This document shows positions 23,547 through 28,363 of a stretch of 28,363 nt of DNA, in pieces. Source of the DNA: Parvularcula sp964484475. Its GTDB lineage: Bacteria; Pseudomonadota; Alphaproteobacteria; Caulobacterales; Parvularculaceae. The notes below the pieces were generated by a model, which searched no databases, had not been told where the DNA came from, and saw only the letters and a program-made list of their open reading frames with translations. Position 1 is the first letter of the stretch, and the number at the start of each line of letters is the position of its first letter. The stretch covers positions 1 through 28,363 of the forward strand of contig CAZAFU010000027.1 of NCBI GenBank assembly GCA_964484475.1. The letters are read 5' to 3'. A program made the position numbers and the translations under genes.

Positions 23547-24119
23547 ATGCGGGTGGTGATCTTCGCCCGCTACCCCGTTCCGGGCTCCTGCAAGACAAGG
23601 TTGATCCCCGCCCTCGGCGACGAAGGCGCGGCCGCCATGCACAGGCAACTCGCGGAGAAGACTGTCCGTGTGGTCCGTGCCAGCGGCCTTTCGTTCGAGC
23701 TTTGGGGAACCGGTGCGGAGGAGGAGGCTTTTCTGGAATGGCTCGGGCCCCTGACCTACCGCCCGCAGGGTGAGGGGGATCTCGGTGCCCGCTTGAAAAG
23801 TGCCGCCGATCCCTACCCGGTCATGTTCCTTGGCACCGATGCGCCGGACCTGTCGGCGGAGCTGCTCCTCGATGGTGCCGGCCACCTTGGGCGTGGCTCG
23901 GACATCCTGGGGCCTGCGGATGACGGAGGCTATTGGACCCTCGGCCTCGCCGCCCCTCTCGACCCGGTGTTTTCGGACATGCCGTGGGGCACGGGCGAGG
24001 TGTTCGAGATCACTCGCGGGCGCATGGAGGCTGCGGGGCGGGCCCCCGTATGCCTTCCGACCCTTTCGGATCTCGACCGGCCGCAGGACCTCGAGAAATG
24101 GCCGGACCTCGTTCGATGA
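23547..24119 (+). CDS. TIGR04282-type glycosyltransferase, arsenosugar-linked
   Basis: A 190-residue protein of the DUF2064/TIGR04282 family, a small GT-A/nucleotidyltransferase-like fold named for its occurrence in arsenosugar clusters. Motifs are MRVVIFARYPVPGSCKTRL at the N-terminus, FLGTDAPDL (metal/nucleotide site) and GPADDGGYW. The exact reaction has not been established to my knowledge. It starts 1 nt after the preceding stop and overlaps the next gene by ATGA, so it is part of the arsM operon. Confidence 0.92.
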   Translation: MRVVIFARYPVPGSCKTRLIPALGDEGAAAMHRQLAEKTVRVVRASGLSFELWGTGAEEEAFLEWLGPLTYRPQGEGDLGARLKSAADPYPVMFLGTDAPDLSAELLLDGAGHLGRGSDILGPADDGGYWTLGLAAPLDPVFSDMPWGTGEVFEITRGRMEAAGRAPVCLPTLSDLDRPQDLEKWPDLVR

Positions 24120-24844
24120 GCAGCTTTGGCATCGTTGTCCCGGCCCTGAACGAGGCGCCCAATCTTCAACGGCTCCGCCGGCATCTCGGCAGCCTCGATC
24201 CGCAGCCTGCCCGTATTCTCCTTGTCGATGGAGGAAGCGAAGACGGCACGTACGAACGGGCCCGTGAACTGGGGTTCGACGTGGTGAGGACCGAACGCCC
24301 CGGACGGGGGCGGCAGATCAACAGGGGCGTCGAAGCTATCGGTACGGACCTTGTCCTCGTTCTTCACGCTGACACTCTCCTGCCCGATGATGCGTGTGCG
24401 GTCGTGACGAGAGCCCTTTCGGACCCGAAGGTCAGTCTCACGGGGTTTACCGCGCTCCTGACCGGCCCCCAGCGGACGCGTTGGTTCACCAGCCTGCACA
24501 ACTGGGCGAAGACCTGGTACGCGCCGCTCCTCTTCCGGCCGCACCTCTTCTTGCGGGGTTGCCGCCTCCTTTTCGGCGATCACGCCATGGCTTTCAGGCG
24601 GCAGGATTTCCTCGAGGTGGGCGGCTGCGAGGACGGCATGATGGTCATGGAGGACGCCGACCTCTGCGTGAAGCTCACGGCGAAGGGCCGTGTACGCCTC
24701 ATCGACCGCGTCGTCCAGACATCGGACAGGCGGGTTGCGGCCTGGGGCGGGCTCAAGGCCAACTGGATCTACCTGCATGTCGGGATACGCTGGGGCCTCG
24801 GCATGCGAAAGAGGCTGGGCAGGAGTTATCCCGACGTCCGCTAG
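24116..24844 (+). CDS. TIGR04283-type family 2 glycosyltransferase, arsenosugar-linked
   Basis: GT2-family glycosyltransferase of 242 residues. The nucleotide-sugar binding strand is LVDGGSEDGT (36-45), then GRGRQINRG, and LHADT (83-87) supplies the metal-binding acidic pair. Downstream EDADLCVKL matches the ED catalytic-base region of GT2 enzymes. TIGR04283 members co-occur with TIGR04282 and arsenosugar genes. The ATG overlaps the previous stop (ATGA). The stop TAG (24842-24844) shares the palindrome CTAG with the convergent glycerol kinase stop. This is the last gene of the arsM operon. Confidence 0.92.
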   Translation: MSSFGIVVPALNEAPNLQRLRRHLGSLDPQPARILLVDGGSEDGTYERARELGFDVVRTERPGRGRQINRGVEAIGTDLVLVLHADTLLPDDACAVVTRALSDPKVSLTGFTALLTGPQRTRWFTSLHNWAKTWYAPLLFRPHLFLRGCRLLFGDHAMAFRRQDFLEVGGCEDGMMVMEDADLCVKLTAKGRVRLIDRVVQTSDRRVAAWGGLKANWIYLHVGIRWGLGMRKRLGRSYPDVR

Positions 24845-26334
24845 CTGGTCTCGGCCACATCGAGGACAGCCTGCACGCAGGCGCGCCACCGCCTCAGGCG
24901 CCGGGTTCTTACGGCGTCCTCCATGTTCGGCACGAAGAGCTTCTCGCGCGACGTGCAGGCGGCGATCTCTTCCAGGGTCGAAAATTCCCCAGCCTGCAGG
25001 AAGGCAAGCCGGGCCGCGCCGAGGGCCGTCGTCTCCAGCACCCGGGGGCGTTCCACCGGCAGGTCGAGAAGGTCGGAAAGTCGCTGCACGAACCAGTCAT
25101 TGGCCGCCATCCCGCCATCCACGCTCAACGCGTTGACCGGCAGGCCGTCATCGGCCATCGCGGCAAGAAGGTCGCAGGTCTGGTAGACGACGCCATCCAG
25201 CGCCGCGCGTGCCAGCTCATCCGGACCGGTCGAGCGGGTCATGCCGAAAACCGCTGCACGGGCATCGGGTGACCAGTGGGGTGCGCCCATACCGGTGAAG
25301 GCGGGCACCATCACCACATCGGCATCGTCCTTCGCTCGCGCCGCACGTTCCGCCGTTTCCGCGGCGTTTTTCAGGAGGTGGACTTCGTCCCGCAACCACT
25401 GCACCGCAGCGCCCGCGATGAAGATCGACCCTTCGACGGCAAAGGTCGGCTTTCCACCCAGACGATAGGCAACAGTGGTCAGGAGCCGGTTGTCCGATCG
25501 CCGGATCTCATCCCCGGTATTGACCAGAACGAAGCATCCCGTGCCGTAGGTACTCTTGATGTCCCCGGCGGCAAAGCAGGCCTGTCCGACCGAGGCGCCC
25601 TGCTGGTCTCCGACGACGGACAGTATGGGCAGGGGCCGGCCGAACCATTCGGCGTCGGCCTCGCCGAACTCGGCGGCGCTGTCGAGGATCGTGGGCAGGA
25701 TATTCCTTGGCACCCGGAATATACCGCAGAGTTCGTCATCCCAGTCCTGCGCCTCGAGACCGAAAAGGCCGGTGCGGCAGGCATTGGTGGCATCGGTGGC
25801 GTGAACGCCGCCCTTCGTCAGTCGGGAAAGGAGGAAACTGTCGATCGTGCCCGTGAGGAGTTCACCGGCCCGGGCCTTTTCCCTCGCTCCTTCCACATGG
25901 TCGAGGATCCAGGCGATCTTGGTCGACGAGAAGTAGGGGTCGATGACGAGACCTGCCCGCTCCCGCACCAGGTTTTCGTGGCCGTCGAAGCGGAGACCGC
26001 GGCACGTCTCCGCCGTCCGCCGGTCCTGCCAGACGATGGCATTGTGGATGGGCTCGCCGGTTTCCCGGTCCCAGACGACGGTCGTCTCGCGCTGGTTCGT
26101 GATCCCGATACCGACCACCTCCGCGCCATTGTCCTCGGCGTCCCGCATCGCCTGGCGCGCGGTTGTCAGAACGCTCAGCCAGATCGCGTGGGGGTCATGC
26201 TCGACCATGGCCTCCCCGGGATAGAGCTGCGGGAACTCCTCCTGCGCGGAAGCGAGGATGTCACCCTCGCGTGAGAATACGATGGCGCGGCTGGAGGTCG
26301 TGCCCTGGTCGATGGCGAGAATGGCTCTGGTCAT
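24841..26334 (-). CDS. glpK: Glycerol kinase
   Basis: Phosphorylates glycerol to sn-glycerol 3-phosphate with ATP (FGGY family). It has 497 residues, close to the 502 of E. coli. Visible sites are the phosphate loop DQGTTSSR, glycerol-contacting Arg-Glu in TNQRET, the Trp in VWQDRRT, the Tyr in DPYFSSTK, and the catalytic Asp in VVGDQQGA; the nucleotide-binding YGTG and VDGGMAAND follow. I chose ATG 26334 because it gives the normal MTRAILAIDQGTT start; the open frame extends further upstream without homology. No glpD, glpF or glpR is nearby. The gene is tail-to-tail with the arsenic operon. It could serve general glycerol use or, as inference, the glycerol moiety of arsenosugars. Confidence 0.97.
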   Translation of the reverse strand: MTRAILAIDQGTTSSRAIVFSREGDILASAQEEFPQLYPGEAMVEHDPHAIWLSVLTTARQAMRDAEDNGAEVVGIGITNQRETTVVWDRETGEPIHNAIVWQDRRTAETCRGLRFDGHENLVRERAGLVIDPYFSSTKIAWILDHVEGAREKARAGELLTGTIDSFLLSRLTKGGVHATDATNACRTGLFGLEAQDWDDELCGIFRVPRNILPTILDSAAEFGEADAEWFGRPLPILSVVGDQQGASVGQACFAAGDIKSTYGTGCFVLVNTGDEIRRSDNRLLTTVAYRLGGKPTFAVEGSIFIAGAAVQWLRDEVHLLKNAAETAERAARAKDDADVVMVPAFTGMGAPHWSPDARAAVFGMTRSTGPDELARAALDGVVYQTCDLLAAMADDGLPVNALSVDGGMAANDWFVQRLSDLLDLPVERPRVLETTALGAARLAFLQAGEFSTLEEIAACTSREKLFVPNMEDAVRTRRLRRWRACVQAVLDVAETS

Positions 26335-26378
26335 GGCCGGAACCATAGGCGCAAACCCGAAGAACGAAAGGCACCCCG

Positions 26379-26729
26379 TCAGGTCAGGAGGCGCTGCAAC
26401 CTCGGTCGGATACGGAGGAAGACGCCATAGGCCCGGTCCAGCGCCTTCACGATCAGGCGAGACGAGCGCAGGCGGTCGAGGAACGAAAGTCCCGGCACCG
26501 CACTCCACGCGAGGAGGAAAGCGTCGGCACCCTCCGTCACCTCCCCATGCCGGTCCGCCGCATGGAACCGGGCCATCAGGGTTTCACGGGGGAGGGGACA
26601 CGCTTCGGCGGCGTCTTCGGGCGAGACGTCGATGAAACGGAGACGCTCGCCTGCGAACCGCCTCAACGCGCCGATCTCGCGGCGGCAGAGCGGACAGGCT
26701 CCATCGAAATAGACGGTCGCATGCTCCAT
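26379..26729 (-). CDS. DCC-family thiol-disulfide protein (DUF393)
   Basis: A 116-residue protein of the DUF393 (DCC) family, predicted to have a thioredoxin-like fold. The N-terminus carries the family signature YFDGACPLCRREI, with a CxxC pair at Cys12 and Cys15. The C-terminal half has a helical stretch containing FLLAW and FLDRLRSS, common in this family. Its physiological role is unknown. It lies 44 nt upstream of glpK on the same strand and could be cotranscribed, and it is divergent from mmsA. No clear Shine-Dalgarno is visible before the ATG. Confidence 0.85.
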   Translation of the reverse strand: MEHATVYFDGACPLCRREIGALRRFAGERLRFIDVSPEDAAEACPLPRETLMARFHAADRHGEVTEGADAFLLAWSAVPGLSFLDRLRSSRLIVKALDRAYGVFLRIRPRLQRLLT

Positions 26730-26765
26730 GTCCGGGGAGGTAAGGAATGCCGGCCGCTCCGGGTA

Positions 26766-26779
26766 GACGACCGGTCGTC
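26766..26779. promoter_or_regulatory. 14-bp perfect palindrome in divergent region
   Basis: GACGACCGGTCGTC is a perfect 14-bp palindrome in the 156-nt gap between the DUF393 gene and mmsA. Just downstream, TTGCCT (26786-26791) and TATGCA (26809-26814), 17 bp apart, could be a weak sigma-70-type promoter for mmsA. Palindromes of this kind serve as operators for TetR/GntR/MarR-type regulators; which one is unknown. Confidence 0.35.
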
Positions 26780-26834
26780 GCGCCTTTGCCTCCCGGCACC
26801 TTATCGCCTATGCACCGCCCAAACGGCGGCCGCA

Positions 26835-26850
26835 CGGGCGTCGCCGCCCG
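26835..26850 (+). other. Hairpin in mmsA leader
   Basis: CGGGCG (26835-26840) pairs with CGCCCG (26845-26850) across a TCGC tetraloop. A weaker CCGCC/GGCGG stem (26815-26819/26825-26829) lies just upstream. Both sit between the palindrome and the mmsA Shine-Dalgarno, with no T-run, so their role is open. Confidence 0.35.
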
Positions 26851-26885
26851 GAACAAGAAAAGCCGCCAAGGCCATTGGAGGAAGA

Positions 26886-28363
26886 ATGCGCGAGATCCTG
26901 CACTTCGTGAACGGTGAGACAACCCAACTGCCCGGAGGCCGCAGCGGCGATGTCTTCGACCCCAACACAGGACAGGTCCAGGCCAGGGTCGCTCTTGGCA
27001 ATGCCGAGGCCGTGGACAGGGCGGTCTGCGCCGCCTCGCGCGCGCTGCCTGAATGGGCAAGCCTCAACCCGCAGAAGCGGGCCAGGGTGATGTTCGAATT
27101 CAAGCGGCTTCTCGAAGCGAACATGACCGAACTGGCGGAGCTTCTGTCTTCCGAGCACGGAAAGGTCGTGGCGGACTCGAAGGGTGACGTCCAACGGGGC
27201 CTCGAAGTCATCGAATTCGCTTGCGGCATTCCCCACCTTCTCAAGGGCGAGTACACCGAGAATGCGGGAACCGGCATCGACGTCTACTCGATGCGCCAGC
27301 CCCTCGGCGTCTGCGCAGGGATCACGCCCTTCAACTTTCCCGCGATGATCCCGATGTGGATGTTCGGCATGGCAATCGCCTGCGGGAACACCTTCGTTCT
27401 CAAGCCGTCGGAAAAGGATCCTTCCGTTCCGGTCCGCCTCGCGGAGCTCTTCATGGAAGCGGGAGCGCCCGCAGGGGTGCTTAACGTCGTCCACGGCGAC
27501 AAGGAAGCGGTGGATGCGATCCTCGAACACCCGGAGATCCGTGCCGTGAGTTTCGTCGGCTCCTCCGACATCGCTCACTACATCTATTCCAAGGGGACGG
27601 AGAACAACAAGCGTGTCCAGGCCATGGGCGGCGCGAAGAACCACGGCATCATTCTTCCGGACGCCGATATGGAGCAGACCGTCAAGGACATGGTCGGCGC
27701 CGCCTACGGTTCGGCCGGCGAGCGGTGCATGGCGCTTCCCGTGGCGGTCCCCGTGGGCGAGGAGACCGCCGACAGGTTCATCGACATGATGTCCGATGAG
27801 GTCAGCAAGCTGAAGATCGGTGTCTCTACCGACCAGGACGCCCATTACGGACCCGTCGTCTCGGCAGCTCACAAGCATAAGGTCGAGGAATGGATCGGGC
27901 GCGGCAAGGACGAGGGCGCCGAGCTTCTCATCGACGGTCGCGGCATGACGCTCCAGGGCCACGAGGAAGGCTTCTTCATCGGCCCCTCCCTGTTCGACCG
28001 GGTGACCCCTGAAATGTCTTCCTACAAGGAAGAGATCTTCGGACCGGTCCTGCAGGTCGTCCGCGCAAGCACCATCGAAGAGGCTATCGACCTTCCGTCG
28101 AAACACCAGTACGGCAACGGCGTCGCGATCTTCACCTCGAACGGCGCCGCCGCCCGCGAATTCGCGCGGCAGGTGAATGTCGGCATGGTCGGCATCAACG
28201 TCCCGATCCCGGTTCCCGTCAGCTACCACACCTTTGGCGGCTGGAAGCGTTCGGCCTTCGGCGATGTCAACCAGTACGGAACCGAGGGCGTGCGGTTCTG
28301 GACCAAGATCAAGACCGTGACCCAGCGCTGGCCCGGCGGCACCGTCGGCGACCAGAGCTTCAT
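26886..28363 (+). CDS. mmsA: Methylmalonate-semialdehyde dehydrogenase (acylating), 3' end missing
   Basis: CoA-acylating aldehyde dehydrogenase that converts methylmalonate semialdehyde to propionyl-CoA (and malonate semialdehyde to acetyl-CoA) in valine and inositol/beta-alanine breakdown. 492 codons are visible and the frame runs off the window, probably only a few residues short of the usual ~500. Asn149 (TPFNFP) and the catalytic Cys281 (SAGERC) are present. The hydrolytic-ALDH glutamate motif ELGGKN is replaced by MGGAKN, as expected for the CoA-dependent subfamily. The ending VPVSYHTFGGWKRS is diagnostic. GGAGGA precedes the ATG by 3 nt. It is divergent from the DUF393 and glpK genes. 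A link to the valine-synthesis operon in the same window is thematic only. Confidence 0.96.
   Translation, partial: MREILHFVNGETTQLPGGRSGDVFDPNTGQVQARVALGNAEAVDRAVCAASRALPEWASLNPQKRARVMFEFKRLLEANMTELAELLSSEHGKVVADSKGDVQRGLEVIEFACGIPHLLKGEYTENAGTGIDVYSMRQPLGVCAGITPFNFPAMIPMWMFGMAIACGNTFVLKPSEKDPSVPVRLAELFMEAGAPAGVLNVVHGDKEAVDAILEHPEIRAVSFVGSSDIAHYIYSKGTENNKRVQAMGGAKNHGIILPDADMEQTVKDMVGAAYGSAGERCMALPVAVPVGEETADRFIDMMSDEVSKLKIGVSTDQDAHYGPVVSAAHKHKVEEWIGRGKDEGAELLIDGRGMTLQGHEEGFFIGPSLFDRVTPEMSSYKEEIFGPVLQVVRASTIEEAIDLPSKHQYGNGVAIFTSNGAAAREFARQVNVGMVGINVPIPVPVSYHTFGGWKRSAFGDVNQYGTEGVRFWTKIKTVTQRWPGGTVGDQSF

Noticed and set aside
26808..28229. 473-codon minus-strand frame antisense to mmsA
   Set aside because: The sense strand encodes a complete ALDH with catalytic residues; the antisense product has a low-complexity, His/Asp/Arg-rich composition.
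1..28363. tRNA, rRNA, CRISPR array, insertion sequence or phage gene
   Set aside because: No repeat-spacer pattern, transposase-like protein, flanking inverted repeats or tRNA cloverleaf was noticed by eye. A computed search would be more sensitive.

Overview
This window comes from a GC-rich purple-type anoxygenic phototroph, almost certainly a proteobacterium. The left end is the chlorophyllide-reductase and puf part of a photosynthesis gene cluster (bchX-bchY-bchZ-pufQ-pufB-pufA-pufL-pufM). The presence of pufQ and the overall order fit Alphaproteobacteria best, but I cannot fix the lineage from sequence alone. The puf operon ends with pufM: neither pufC nor pufX follows. A strong hairpin sits just after the pufM stop.

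Region by region: 1-6160 is the photosynthesis operon. 6270-7789 holds a two-EF-hand lipoprotein gene and a MarR-type regulator. 7893-18258 is a complete branched-chain amino acid operon, ilvD-ilvC-ilvB-ilvM-ilvA-leuA-leuC-leuD-leuB, whose junctions are overlaps or gaps of 2-9 nt. 18253-20339 holds an OxyR-like LysR regulator and a short-chain dehydrogenase. 20348-24844 is an arsenic cluster: a divergent radical SAM gene facing arsM, an extended SDR and two glycosyltransferases of the families linked to arsenosugar synthesis. 24841-26729 (minus strand) holds glycerol kinase and a small DCC-type thiol protein. 26886 to the end is methylmalonate-semialdehyde dehydrogenase, cut by the window edge.

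The most striking element is the 7973-8138 leader in front of ilvD. It encodes a 36-residue peptide with eight Leu/Val/Ile codons in a nine-codon run. Four RNA segments follow that can pair 1:2, 2:3 or 3:4, and the last pair is an intrinsic terminator with eight T's, 14 nt before ilvD. This is a ribosome-mediated attenuator placing all nine genes under joint Leu/Val/Ile control. Two enzymes downstream lack usual allosteric parts: LeuA ends before its leucine-binding domain, and the acetolactate synthase small subunit is the short IlvM-like form. Control may therefore lean on attenuation more than on feedback inhibition.

The second notable system is the arsenic cluster. It has the methyltransferase and both glycosyltransferases expected for arsenosugars, but the radical SAM protein next to it does not look like the standard ArsS. 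It may be a different enzyme for the adenosyl-transfer step, or its position may be unrelated. Glycerol kinase abuts the cluster tail-to-tail, sharing a CTAG stop, which is suggestive because arsenosugars carry a glycerol aglycone.
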